This document shows positions 52,901-64,000 of a stretch of 64,000 nucleotides of DNA, in pieces; the stretch's first letter is position 1, and each line of letters begins with the position of its first letter. The notes beneath the pieces were generated by a model that was not told the DNA's origin, ran no database searches, and saw only the letters and a list, made by a program, of their open reading frames with translations. The DNA is from Pipra filicauda (taxonomy: Eukaryota > Chordata > Aves > Passeriformes > Pipridae), in contig NW_024104320.1 in assembly GCF_003945595.2 (NCBI RefSeq), forward strand, positions 2,649,365 to 2,713,364, written 5' to 3'. A program made the position numbers and the translations under genes.

Positions 52901-54420
52901 ACATCAGCAGAGCCCAAATCTCTGTGTGTTAAGACAGGAGGTGCTTCTGATGGCAATTTCAATTCTCCAGCTGAGGATTCTTCTAATGCCAGCTGCCCAC
53001 GAGCCTTAGTTTGGCTAACCTGCTTACAACTGCTGACCAGGCAGCAAGCCTGAGACCCAAAAAGATGGTTCAAGTTGACGCCGCTTTCCCCATACAGGGT
53101 CACATAATAGAGATGCTCAAAGGAATTAAAGGCTTTGATGCGAGCACTCACTCCTCTGCCTTGCACCAGTGCTTTCAGCACATCGATCTGTGATGAGGAC
53201 CAGCCACAGCCCCCATCAGAAACACCCTGAAGAGCACACACGTAAGTCACCACAGGCATCCGAAAACACTCAGCAGGCAAATGGCGCAAGTTAGCTCTGG
53301 TCACAGTCTCCTTCCTGCCAGAGTCCACAAAGATCACGAGAGCTGCCTGCTGGTCCTGCTCCCCTGTAATAAGCTCCAGCAGAAGGGCACGGTACCACTG
53401 GCCATCCGTGCCACGGGCAGCACAGGGCGAGCCTACCTTGGGCAATAAATCCTGCTCCCACCAGTCATAAACATGGCACATGGTATCAGAAAGGCAACGG
53501 ATCTCCTGGGACAGGCATTGCAACTGGCAGTAGATGTGATGTGGGTCAGAGACATGGGTCACTAGGACGGGCTCTGTCACACCCAGCTGAAGCTGTGGGT
53601 AGAAGTAATCCAAGGCAGGTGACAGGGGCCGATATGACAGCAGCACGTGGAGAAGCTGAGGCACTGCAAAAGCTCCAAGGGAACATGATGAGGGCTGCTG
53701 CTGCCAGAGCTGCTGCTTTAGGTGGCCAAAAGGCAGGCAGCGCCTGAGCACCTGGCAGAACCAGACAGCAGAGACCCGCCTGGCCAAGCCCAGCTGCCGC
53801 ATCTGGGTCACGAGCTGGGGCAGCTCGAGCACGATGAGCTGCGGGGACATCACCTCCTGCACCACACCAGACACCTCCTTGCCGTGCAGGAAGCTGAGGA
53901 ACTCCATCGCCTCCACCGTCCACTTGGAGACCGGTGAGTCCCCGCAGCCTGTGCCCTCAGGGCCTTGGGAGGGCATGACATTGGCCACGACGCAGCCCAG
54001 CACCTCCGGCGGCAGCTGGAACAGCTCCGGGCAGCCCCGCGCCAGGTAATAGGCGGACGTGGCCACCACGTACCCCTCGTCCAGCAGGAACACGCGGTAC
54101 CCCTGGGCGCTGCAACTCACCACGCAGCAGCGGTACCAGAGCCCCAGCACCTCTACGAGCCCCAACTCACCAGGGCACAGCCCCACCCTGCCGGCCGCCT
54201 GCCCGCCGGGCTCGGGGCGGGCCGCCAAGCGCGGCCCCCCCGCCGCCTGTATCTCGCGGTGGAGGCGGGCGTAGTCAGCCTTGCGCTCGCCCAGCAGCCC
54301 CCAGAGCCTCAGAACGGGCACGTCGGGGCGCAACCCCACGGCGCGGACGCGCAGGGTGACGGCGTCGCCGCGGCTGAGCTGCCCCAGCCCGGCGTCCATC
54401 GCGGGGCCGCGGGAGCTCAT
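43984..54420 (-). CDS. TDRD6: TDRD6, Tudor domain-containing protein 6 (5 coding exons)
   Basis: Germ-cell scaffold of the chromatoid body that binds symmetrically dimethylated arginine on PIWI-pathway proteins. Exons on the minus strand: 54420-47784, 47341-47223, 46140-46051, 45630-45573, 44045-43984. The phases are consistent and give about 2321 residues (human about 2100). The open frame extends to an ATG at 54492. MSSRGPAMDAG at 54420 (or MDAG at 54399) fits the family start better, because a TATA-like element lies at 54478-54487. Seven Tudor cores lie in exon 1, at about residues 105, 350, 590, 875, 1095, 1398 and 1627 counted from 54492. Cores 4-7 keep the aromatic VDYG/VDFGN-type motif; cores 1-3 (LLDEG, FVDSG, LVDRG) do not. 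A long acidic low-complexity tail follows. Exons 2-3 encode an eighth, degenerate Tudor-like segment (GSKCVVWTSLQWCEARIL). The giant exon is certain; exons 4-5 rest on splice sites and phase. Confidence 0.93.
44845..44995 (+). mobile_element. Old CR1 3' fragment
   Basis: 'gttgcccagacaggttttgg', 'gtctccatccttgg' and 'caaaggcccctttcaacc' form a diverged CR1 3' region inside the TDRD6 last intron. Confidence 0.6.
46724..46770. repeat. Three short copies of TAAAGTTAAC
   Basis: The 10-mer TAAAGTTAAC occurs at 46725-46734, 46741-46750 and 46760-46769, in a TDRD6 intron. Confidence 0.7.
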
Positions 54421-54477
54421 CGCGCCCTCGCCGCCCGCACGAGGCGAACAACCCCCCCCGTGCCTCCCGCGCCCCGA

Positions 54478-54523
54478 CCTTATATGGGCCACGCGTCGCC
54501 CACGTGACCCGCGGCCAACGGTT
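54478..54523 (-). promoter_or_regulatory. TDRD6 promoter elements: CArG/TATA-like, E-box, MYB site
   Basis: CCTTATATGG at 54478-54487 fits the SRF CArG consensus and reads as a TATA-like CATATAAGG on the minus strand. CACGTG lies at 54501-54506. AACGGTT lies at 54517-54523, a canonical MYB-family site. All are within about 100 bases upstream of the preferred TDRD6 start. A-MYB is known to switch on piRNA-pathway genes in testis, including in chicken. Confidence 0.5.
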
Positions 54524-55010
54524 TAGCGGCTGACCCAGCGGTCGAGCCCATTTCGATCCTCGCGGGGGGGCAGGGGGGGAGAAGGGGTGGAGGGCGCTAA
54601 TACACAGGGACCGCTCCTGCTCAACCGCGACTGCCCGGAGGCGCCACAAAGAGGAGGGTTATTACGGGGTTACCGCCCTGGCGTCGCGGGGCGCAGCGCA
54701 GAGCCCGCAGGAAGTGCCCTCGGGCGGCGTGGAGCGCTCCACGTCGGCCGGGTGGCAGCGGGGCGGGGTGAGGGGAGAGGGAGCCAAAGCTGCTCAGCTC
54801 CCATTGGCCAGAGAGGCACCGGAGGCGGGACATGCGGCAGGGCTTGGCGGCTATTGGCCAGTGCGGGCGGCGGTGTGAGGGTGGGGTGCGGCGCGAGGGC
54901 GGGGGGTGCAGTGTGAGAGGGGTTGGCGGTGTGAGTTGACGGGGTGTCAGTAGTGTTTCACACTGAAAAAGAAAGATTTGTTAAGGATTAAAGCAGTTTT
55001 TCACTACCAG
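54524..55010. other. GC-rich upstream region of TDRD6
   Basis: CpG-dense DNA to about 54950 that continues the island covering the TDRD6 first exon. No separate gene is supported; open frames here are composition effects. Confidence 0.5.
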
Positions 55011-55024
55011 ACTTTCTAAAGACT

Positions 55025-55050
55025 TTTTGTGTCTGTGTGTGTGTGTGGTG
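55025..55050. repeat. Short (TG)n repeat
   Basis: 'tgtgtctgtgtgtgtgtgtgg' at the edge of a CR1 copy. Confidence 0.7.
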
Positions 55051-56235
55051 TCCCCTGAAGGGATCCGTACTGGGGCCAGTGTTACTGATGTCAGGGGAGG
55101 GTTAGGTTGGATATTAGAGAAATGTTCTTCACCCAGAGGGTGGTTGGGTACTGAACAGGCTCCCCAAGACAGTGGTCACAGCACCAAGCCTGACAGAGCT
55201 CAAAAAGTGTTTGGATGATAATTCTCAGGCATGTGGTGTGACTCTTGGGGACGGTCCTGTGCAGGGCCAAGTCAACATATTCTGTACTTCTGTGAATATC
55301 TTCTTTAATTATATAGACAAAGAGATCAAGTACACCCTCAGCAAGTTTGCAGATGACACTGAGCTGAGTGGTGCTGTTAACACTCCTGAGGGATGGGATG
55401 ACATCCAGAGGGACCTGTATAAACATGGGAGGTAGATCCACAGGAATCCCGTAGGATTTAACAAGACCAAATTTAAGGTGCTGCACCAGGGTCAGGGCAA
55501 CACCTAGTACAAATTCAGGTGGAGGATGAACAGATCAAGAGCAACCCTGTCGAGAAGGACTTGGGGGTGCTGGAGGATGAAAAGCTGGACACGACCCAGC
55601 CATGTGCACTTGCAGCCCAGAAAGCTGGTTGTGTCCAGGGCTGCATCCAAAGCACGTCAAGGGAGGTGATCCTGCCCCACTGCTCTGCTTTAGTGAGACC
55701 CCACCTGTAGTGCTACCTTCAGCTCTGGTGTCCCCAGAACAGGAAGGACCTTGACCTGTTGGAGTGAGTCCAAAGGAGGCCACCAAGTTGATTAGAGGGA
55801 CGGAGCACCTCTCCTATGAGAAAAGGCTGAGAGAACTGGGCTTGTTCAGACTAGAAGAGAAAAGGCTTCAGGGTAACCTGGTTGTAGCCTACCAGTACCT
55901 GAAGGGAACCTACAAGAAAGATGGAGAGGGACTATTTACAAGAGCATGTAGTGACAGGACAAGGGGGAATGGATTCAGAATAAAAGAGGGTAGGTTTATT
56001 AGATATTAGGAGGAAGTTCTTTGCTGTGAGGGTGATGAGATACTGAAACAGGTTGCCCAGAGAAGCGGTGGATGCCCAATCTCCCTGGATTTAGGCTGGA
56101 GGTGTTCAAGGCCAGGTTGGATGGGGCTTTGAGCAACCTGTTGTAGTGGAGGATGTCCCTTCCCATGGCAGGGGATTGAAACAAGATGAGCTTTGAGGTC
56201 CCTTCCAACCCAAACCATTCTGTGATTCCATGATA
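55050..56235 (+). mobile_element. CR1 LINE, nested/composite copy
   Basis: 55256-56235 is a diverged CR1 with remnants of the reverse transcriptase ([14 protein letters not shown] near 55340) and a proper 3' end ('accattctgtgattcca'). 55095-55255 looks like a separate CR1 3' piece placed upstream of or inside it. It carries stops and frameshifts. Confidence 0.85.
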
Positions 56236-56454
56236 AAAATACTTATTCTAACTCAATCATCTGCATATCCATCAGCAGGTTTATCAGGGTAATGAGATGG
56301 CGGGCAGGACCCCTCAGGATGTAACTGAAGCAGCAGCTTTGCTGGTTTGTCATTGCTGGTGATGGTGTGCAAGGCAAAAAGAACTTGGATTAGTTTCTCA
56401 GGGTGTCAACTAGAAAAATATCAGTATTTCTGAAGAAAACCTTCTGACTGATGC

Positions 56455-56690
56455 ACAGAAAGGTGCACCTAAGTATGAGGAGGAACTTCTTTACTGTGCA
56501 GTGACCAAGCACTGGAACAGATTGCCCAGAGAGGGTGTGGAGTCTCCCTCACTGGAGATATTCCAGAACCATCTGGACACAATCCTGTGCCATGTGCTCT
56601 GGATAATCCTGCTTGAGCAGGGATATTGGACCAGACAACCCACTGTGGTCCCTTCCAACCTGACCCATTCTGTGATTCTGTGACTCCCTA
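56455..56690 (+). mobile_element. CR1 LINE 3' fragment
   Basis: 'aggaggaacttctttactgtg' through 'cccattctgtgattctgtga' is a CR1 3' terminus just beyond the 3' end of SLC25A27. Confidence 0.88.
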
Positions 56691-56794
56691 ATAATGGTGA
56701 GATTAATTTTTTCCAACACCCCCAAATGCATAAAGCCACAACAGAGCTACAATAAAATCAAAAGGTATAAGTGCAAGCCAAAAGACGCCCAGAC

Positions 56795-56800
56795 TTTATT
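56795..56800 (-). terminator. Probable SLC25A27 polyadenylation signal
   Basis: AATAAA on the minus strand, about 1.1 kb beyond the stop codon; the interval would be the 3' untranslated region. Confidence 0.5.
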
Positions 56801-57892
56801 TAATGAGAAATTGGCACATTGAAGTCACTGGTTGCAAAGACCAGAAGAAATCATGAGTGTTTACTCAGAGAGCCAAGTCTTGCACAGTCATTCCATTATT
56901 ACATATTACTAAATCAAAGCCAGCTTTGTTCTGTCTACTAATGGTGGCTTTTAATACTGCATTTTTGCCTCTTCATTGCCAAAGATGAACCTAGTGACAA
57001 ACAGCACTAATCTCCTTCCCTATGAAATCTGGAGGGCTCTAGGTTTCAAAATAAACAAATCACTCCTCTTCAAACATTTTGTGTTTTAAAGAGAATGTTA
57101 TATTTCCACCAAGATTTAAAGTGGGCAGAGTGCATATTTCCATGGAAAAGTGGTGCCTTAATAACCCAGTCTGCCACATCAGCACCGGGACTGTCATGGG
57201 ACAAGTAGTTCAGCTTGGAGTATCATGAGTCCTTCAAGAGGGGCAGAGTGAACTAGGCTTTTGATTTCTTGGGAACAGGACTGCATTTCAGTCATGGATC
57301 TACTCATGGTTGAGTACAGAGGTCAGGCAGTCTCTGGGAAGTAAAAGGAACACAAACCCTTCCGCTTTTGGAAGCAGAATCAGATAAACTGCTTTTATCT
57401 TTTTCAATACCTAGTACTACAGGCTTGGTTTGCTGAGGCATCACACTAACAAGAAGTAGTTCTTTATGTGTGTGCAAACACAATTAATAACAAAAATGCC
57501 CAAGTAATTTTATAGATACTTAGCCACAGAAGATGTTCAGTGCTACGTTTTCAACCTACTCTTGTCCTTAACAATAGGAACCATCTCTATCGTCAAACAA
57601 GCAGACATTATTATATGCCATTTACTTGGCAGACTTTTTCTTTTACCCTGTTTACTGTTTCAGTAAGCTCATGCTGGCTGCTAGTTGAAGTATTATTGTG
57701 ACAATTTTAGTCTGTGCAGATAATATAAATTTCATTTAGCAGTCTGACAACCAAATAGTGTCCTTAAATCATGGCTGTTTCTAACCAGTAAGGACTGGAT
57801 TTGGAGAAGCAATGTATACATGGGATCCTACTGCCATGTGAAATAAGAATTCAGCTTTTTGATTCTTCTCTGTTTTGTCAATATTGAGGATT

Positions 57893-60800
57893 TTAAAAAG
57901 AACTAACTCCGCAGATCCTTCTGATTTGTTCATATGTAAGCCAGAATACCAGCGACCAAGGAGCCTGTGAAAGCAAACACAGAAGTTAGAGGCTTAGAAC
58001 AGAAGTAATCCAATAAGTAAACCCATTAGATTAACTTGTCTCCTCTTAAAAAATTATATTCTTAACTTCAATCTCATGTTGCACTGGTTCCCAGAGAGGT
58101 TGTGAACTTCTCATCCCTGGAGGTGTTCAAGGCCAGGTTGGATGGGGGTCTGAGCAGCCTGGTCTAGTGGAAGGTGTCCCTGCCCATGGCAGGGGGTTGG
58201 AACCTTATCTTTAAGGTCCCTTCCAACCCAAACCATTGTATGATTCTATGATTTTGTCTTTCATACAAAAATCGTAACATTACATGTGGTTAGGCCTACC
58301 AAATCCTTCACAAGACACCTAAACCTCTTTCTTTTTTCAGCTTGCCAACTCATGAATGTTTGACCTGAAATGTTTCATACTTGCGGGCTACTTTGGGCTG
58401 AATGCTTTTTATATTTTTTAAAGAGTTTACCTGTTCTAAAACCTTAATCAGAAAATGACAAAGTTTGCTTTGCATAAAATGTATATCCTGCACCCATTTA
58501 GTTGAGATGCTCGGGTTTTTTTATTTATTTATTTATTTATTTTTAATTCTTATGGACTTAAAAAAGGTAATCTCATGTAAATTTGCTTTTAGGAATTGCC
58601 CTTTGCTCAAACTAACAGCAGAGTTCCAGTTCCCAGGCTCCAGTTACTGCTGCCTGGCTTAATTGTAGAGCTGGAGCTTTAACAGCCCAGCAGTGTGCAG
58701 GAGAAAGGTTGCCAGCCTGAATACAAGAGGGGTGAAAATGAGACCCAGGAGAGAGAAGAAAGTAATTCTGGGATCAAGAGAGAAGGAGGAATGAAAGTAT
58801 GAGGCATGCAAAGGTTGTCCGGGGCTGGGAGTAAGAAGGGAGCATTGGAGAGTTTGGGGAAGGGAGAAAGGAGGGAGCCTGAAATTGTAAAAAAAGAAAG
58901 GAAACTGGCTAGCAATTAAGCAGGACAATGTTTTCCAAATTAAAGAGGTATAAAATGCAACATGAGAGAAGTGACCCTACATGCAGCTGTGTAAAGCACT
59001 ACATTCGGCTATGCTAACTGCAATTAAAGAAACTGAGAGACTCAAATAGTGTTGAGGAAGAAACTCCTCACATTTTAATGCTAGTTGTTCTTGTAAAGAG
59101 AGTTAAAAGGCACATACCATTCGCATCCAGGTTGGTATAAAGCCTTTGTACAGAGACATAAACCCTTCACCCTGGACAGTTTGAATCAAGCAGTCCATGG
59201 AAGACTTGTATAGCAGACCCCTAGGAATGTGCAAGGAAAATAAACAGTGTTAGGATTACAAATGTGCAATTTTAAAAAAATCACATCCCCCTCATAAAAA
59301 TAATTCGTTGCTGATATTTCTTTACAAGCAAAAGCTCTTTTGTAAGCTCCTTGGAATCTAATCAGAACTGAAATCCACTGGAGTAACTGGCTATGCTTAG
59401 GTGGCCATCACAACAACACCCTGCAGACATTTACTAAATCAGTAAAATCATCATCAGAAAGATGAAGAGCAAATCATAAACTTAGCACTTTGCTTCCAGT
59501 GAAATCGGTGAGATTTAGGGTTTTCATTTTGCTTCTGAAAAGTTGGTCTCCGAAGTGCCCACACCTTCCCTGCTTGTCTCTCGGCTGGTTCATTATCCGG
59601 GTTTTGACCACGTCAGCAGGAGTTCCCAGAACAGCCGCTACCAGGCCAGAACAGGCACTGCCAACAGCAACAGATACTTAAAGAAGAAACCAAGATGTAT
59701 CATGACAACTGTAGCATTGTGATTCCAGTTCTTATAATAGAGATTTATTACAACAGTTATCATAAAATCATGAATAGTAACTTGTAAAATAAACTTGGCT
59801 TGGGAGAAGGCTTGCTAGTATTGCTCTTGCTGAGATGTCCTCCCAGCTGCCCTCACCTCTGTGTACTGTTCTGAGGCAGGAATGAAGGACCTACAACACG
59901 CAATTCATTATATTGTTTCTATAAAGTAGATTTCTTCATCATTTAAGGGAGTAAAAGAGGTTGTTCTGCAGGGGTTATATGGCTGTGTCCCCACAGATGA
60001 GAGCAAAGGTGTTTAAATGCACCAGCAAGGCACTTGTAGTGAGGGCAGTTTTGTAGCAATAATTGCACATCCTTTCTCTTGTGTCTTTTGTAAAGTGATG
60101 CTCTCTCAGGAAAAAAAATAAAATTCTAAAGTTGCATTTTATCAGCAGTATCAAAATCAAAGAATAGAGGCTTCTGCTGACACAGAGAGGCAGATGAAGA
60201 CAGCGAGACTGGAAATGCTCTACAGTGGAAAAGGGGTAATCAGGGAATACAGCACCTGGAAACACTGTGAGTCACACTGTTGTCCACAAGTGGCGTGTTC
60301 AGAAGCAAGAAGTGTTTCACTGTGTCGTAAGTGGTCAGATCTGTAGAGAGGATAATGAGTAAAAACAATACTGTCAGAAGCAAATGGTGTCTGTGCTGTT
60401 CATGGCATAGGATGTTCATTTCCAGTGCAGCTCCTCCCATTGGCACAGCTGGCACTCTGCCCCCAGGTTCTGATGATGATTGTGGCACCTAAGTCCTGTC
60501 TTTAGACGTGTGAGCACATGCCACTTGGATCCTCACAAGTCTATGGGACTAGATGGGATCCACCCAAGGGTGATGAGGGAGCTGGTGGAAGAGCTCGCCA
60601 AGCCTCTCTCCGTCATCTTCCAACAGTCCTGGCTCACTGGGGAGATACCAGACGATTGGAAGTTGGCGAATGTCACACCCATCCACAAAAAGGGCCGGAA
60701 GGAGGACCCAGGAAACTACAGGCCCATCAGCCTGACCTCAGTGCCTGGCAAGGTTATGGAGAAGATCATCCTAAGTGCAATCACACAGCACCTATAGGAT

Positions 60801-63475
60801 GGACAAGGAATCAGACCCAGCCATCATGGTTTTAGGAAGGGCAGGTCCTGTCTGACCAACCTGATCTCCTTTTATGATCAGGTGACCTGCCTGGTCGATG
60901 AGGGGAAGGCTGTGGATGTGTCTACCTGGACTTCAGCAATGCCTTTGACACCGTTTCCCATGGCATACTCCTGGGAAAGCTGGCAGCCCATGGCTTGGAC
61001 AGAGGCACTTTCTGTTGGGTTAAGAACTGGCTGGAGGGCCGAGCCCAGAGAGTGGTGGTGAACGGTGCTGCATCCAGTTGGCAGCTGGTCACTAGTGGTG
61101 TCCCCCAGGGATCAGTGTTGGGCCCAGTTCTGTTTAATATCTTTATCGATGATTTAGATGAGGGGATTGAGTCCATCATCAGCAAATTTGCAGATGACAC
61201 TAAGCTGGGGGGGAGTGTCGATCAGCTGGAAGGCAGGAGGGCTCTGCAGAGGGACCTGGATAGGCTGGAGAGTTGGGCTGATTCCAACGGGATGAGGTTC
61301 AACAAGGTCAAGTGCCAGGTCCTGCACTTCGGCCACAACAACACCCCCAGCAGCGCTACAGGCTGGGCACAGAGTGGCTGGAAAGCAGCCAGGCAGAAAG
61401 GGACCTGGGAATTTGGATTGACAGGAAGCTGAACATGAGACAGCAGTGTGCCCAGGTGGCCAAGAAGGCCAATGGCATCCTGGCCTGTATCAGGAACAGT
61501 GTGGCCAGCAGGACCAGGGAAGTGATTCTTCCCCTGTACTCAGTGCTGGTGAGGCCATACCTGGAGTGCTGTGTCCAGTTCTGGGCCCCTCAGTTCAGGA
61601 AGGATATTGAGGGGCTGGAGCAGGTCCAGAGAAGAACAAGGCTGGTGAAGGGACTCGAATCCTATGAGGAGAGGCTGAGTGAGCTGGGGTTGTTCAGCCT
61701 GGAGAAGAGGAGGCTCAGGGGAGACCTTATCACTCTTTACAACTACCTGAAAGGAGGTTGTAGCCAGGTGGGGGTTGATCTCTTCTCCCAGGCAACCAGC
61801 AGTAAGACAAGAGGGCATGTGCCGGGGAGGTTTAGGTTAGATATTAGGAAGAATTTCTTTACAGAGGGAGTAATCAGGCATTGGAATGGGCTGCCCAGGG
61901 AAGTGGTGGATTCTCTGTCCCTGGAGGTTTTAAGATGAGACTGAATGTGACACTTGGTGCCATGGTCTGGTAACCACAGCAGTAGTGGATCAAAGCTTGG
62001 ACTTGATGATCTCAGAGATCCCTTCCAACCCAGCTGATTCTATGATTCTCCTTTTTGTTCCCATCTGCTCTAATTTACCTCAGAGGTGATCGTTGAGCTG
62101 TGTCTGGGTGACCCTCATCAGACCTGCTGCTGACTCAGCTTCCGGGCTTGGCCTCAGACTTGTCTCGTCACCACACACTTCCCTGAGGATCTGGATCTTG
62201 GTGAAGCCTTGCTGCCTTCACTGGCTCTGCCCTGCAAACCTTGAGTGCTGGGGGCTGGATTGTAGCCTGGTGAGGTTCCTGCTTTGCTGACCGTGGGATC
62301 CCCTCAGCACCTGGATCACCTTTCCTTAAGCTGAGGCACAAACTGTTATTTTTACGCAATTTGATTTCCACAGGACAGAAACACAGGTGCACAAGGCAGA
62401 GGTCACCTGCAGTGAGCTCTAAACGGGTCCCTAGTGTAGGTAATCAAGACACTAAGACTCTCCTTTCTTAAAGCTTATGTGTGGCCTTATGTGCTGCAGA
62501 CCAAGTTATTCCATTTACCTCCCATGTTCACCAGAGCAGCCCTCTGGACATTTGGCACCCATCCAGCCCAAAGTCCCCGTATTCCTCCTTCAGAGAGGAT
62601 CTTCAGAAATGCATGATGCACACCCCGAAACCTGAAATCAATATGCAACTAGTAGGTAGACAGCCCAGATACAGAGAAATCTTTGCATATTCCAGTACTT
62701 TGCTGCACCAGATCCTTACATAGGATTTATGTAATTTACACCTGCAAGGATCTGGCCCTCTGGATCCATTTTTTGATCCATCTTTGACTTTCATGCCACA
62801 ATATTTTACCAAACATACTAGTTGACTTGCTAAGCAGTGATCTGATCTCTAACAGCAGACAATGCTTTGATCCCACACAGGGTTGCAGTAGTAAATGTAC
62901 AAGACACCAAAAGATGGCAGCAGTTTGGGATGCAAAGAGCAGCGTGTCCTGCTATTTGCTGGAGGCTCAAGCCCTGCTGTCTGTGCATCCTGCATGAGCC
63001 ATTTCCCTCATCCTTTCTTCCAGCTTACCATCTTTAGAAGGCATCCTTCCCTCCCCATGGAAATATGGTGGCCTGTACATGCTGCAGCACGGAGGACAGG
63101 TGAGAGTTTGTGGTTCTGGGACCAATAAATCAGAATAAGGAAGGCAAGTATAAATGGGATAAGGAGAAAGTCTTATGTCCCCCACCCTGTTCACTGCCCA
63201 GAGCCATTGTGTGCTTCCCAGGCACTGCTCTCCCTCTGAAAAAGCAAAGAGAAGCTGGGGAGAGGGAGTGGCAGAAAACAGAGAGAACCACACTCTGGGC
63301 CAGAGCATGATCAGTAACAGGAAAAAAAACACCAGCTCTGAGAGGAACCAACCGTAACGGCTTTCCTTCCAACTTCCTCTTTCCCTCCATCTGCATCTGC
63401 ACCTTCACCAGATCAGTTGGGCTGGCGAAAAACTGTCCGATGGCACCTGCAGACATGCCTCCAACCACAGCTTTC
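57893..63475 (-). CDS. SLC25A27: SLC25A27 (UCP4), mitochondrial carrier, last six coding exons
   Basis: Inner-membrane mitochondrial carrier of the SLC25/UCP family, mainly neuronal in mammals. Coding exons on the minus strand: 63475-63353, 62631-62519, 60340-60256, 59657-59565, 59220-59118, 57964-57893. All junction phases agree. Two family signatures Px[DE]xx[KR] are seen: PTDLVK ([18 protein letters not shown] follows) and PADVVK ([14 protein letters not shown] follows). Other conserved pieces are [51 protein letters not shown] and the C-terminus [12 protein letters not shown], ending in SSF. The first three exons (first carrier repeat and part of the second) are outside the window, so the gene is cut by the right edge. 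The fourth-exon donor (GTTGGT) is unusual. Introns carry a CR1 fragment at 58085 and a long CR1 at 60485-62048. Confidence 0.94.
58085..58252 (+). mobile_element. CR1 LINE 3'-end fragment
   Basis: 'ggtgttcaaggccaggttgg' through 'ttgtatgattctatgatt' is a CR1 3' terminus, antisense to SLC25A27, in its last intron. Confidence 0.9.
58513..58545. repeat. (TTTA)n microsatellite
   Basis: About six TTTA/ATTT units in an SLC25A27 intron. Confidence 0.85.
60485..62048 (+). mobile_element. CR1 LINE with extended reverse-transcriptase remnant
   Basis: 1.56 kb with recognisable CR1 ORF2: [72 protein letters not shown], and the catalytic FADD in [14 protein letters not shown] (near 61185). It ends in 'gattctatgattct'. 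It is inactivated by a stop after ITQHL (near 60797), a one-base loss near 60918 and another frameshift near 61345. The 5' half of ORF2 (endonuclease) is missing. It lies in an SLC25A27 intron on the opposite strand and is the best preserved CR1 in the window. Confidence 0.93.
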
Positions 63476-64000
63476 CTGCCAAACAGGGGGATATTTGTGC
63501 TCCAGAATAAACTGAAAATCTTCAAAAATCACAGTGCTTGAGCTGCAGAGTTCAGCAGCACGACCCAGGTGGAGCATGTGTAAATGGTTGCTCCATATAC
63601 TAATGACCAAAGTGAAGGTAATAATTATGGTGACTGCAGGTTGTTAATCAGTAATATTTCTGCCAATTTTAAGAAAGGGTTAAAACTTGCCTGGGGAAAA
63701 AAGTCAAGGTTGCATTATGCTCCTCGCTTAAGGTTTAAAGGCAGGATGGGAAGGTACACAAGTAAGGGATGATGCTCCACATACTACAGCTGAATGCCAG
63801 TGTGAAATTCTAAAGTGATTGCTGATATATAAGATTTTTCTTTATCTCTCACTGCTGCTAATTGGGTTGTGTTCATTTTCTGGTTCTATTTATTTTAGTA
63901 AAACCAGAAATATCAGTAGTATCCATAGTTCCCCCTTCCTGAAGCACCAGCCATGGCAAGTATTTTGTATTAGATTTTCTCAATCTCATCCTAAAACCAG
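63476..64000. other. SLC25A27 intron, to the window edge
   Basis: No upstream SLC25A27 exon recognised here; no repeats seen. Confidence 0.5.

Noticed and set aside
63353..63530. Possible frameshift in SLC25A27 exon 4, with an [12 protein letters not shown] match in a neighbouring frame
   Set aside because: Starting the exon at 63475 after the acceptor TTGGCAG gives correct phase with the known protein, so the upstream similarity is intronic chance.

Overview
The window looks like a bird chromosome, most likely a passerine. CR1 LINE fragments are scattered throughout in both orientations. Old solo-LTR-like elements sit between the receptor genes. The bitter taste receptor genes form a tandem array. 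The gene block ANKRD66 - PLA2G7 - TDRD6 - SLC25A27 matches the conserved order at human 6p12.3. Protein-coding genes are spliced with GT-AG introns, and every exon chain proposed below is phase-consistent.

Positions 1-16100 hold a tandem TAS2R array on the + strand. It has one 5'-truncated copy (1-582) and three complete single-exon genes (6835-7785, 10488-11429, 14014-14967). Each repeat unit has a receptor, then a degenerate LTR, then a shared flank, then an almost invariant ~290 bp TATA-containing promoter/leader. Promoter copies are nearly identical while parts of the receptors differ strongly, a pattern of homogenised control DNA with diversified ligand-facing segments. The second receptor has lost or altered three typical features: the loop-2 glycosylation site, the TM7 HS motif and the C-terminus.

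Positions 17518-23706 (-) hold ANKRD66 in three coding exons. Positions 23707-31761 contain no recognisable gene but include an orphan GC/CpG-rich island (about 25950-26950) and a 52-bp minisatellite. IMP3 (31764-32319, -) and PLA2G7 (32605-41563, +, eleven coding exons, catalytic Ser/Asp/His intact) are head to head across a ~285 bp CpG-rich gap.

TDRD6 (43984-54420, -) converges on PLA2G7. It has one giant first coding exon with seven Tudor domains, followed by four small exons that carry an eighth Tudor-like segment. Its upstream region has a MYB-type site, an E-box and a CArG/TATA-like element. The last six coding exons of SLC25A27 (mitochondrial carrier UCP4, -) fill 57893-63475. A fairly well preserved CR1 copy lies in its intron. 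Exons 1-3 lie beyond the right edge.

The genes do not form one pathway: taste chemoreception (TAS2R), ribosome biogenesis (IMP3), phospholipid/PAF hydrolysis (PLA2G7), germ-granule/piRNA function (TDRD6) and mitochondrial transport (SLC25A27). The most unusual part is the TAS2R array.
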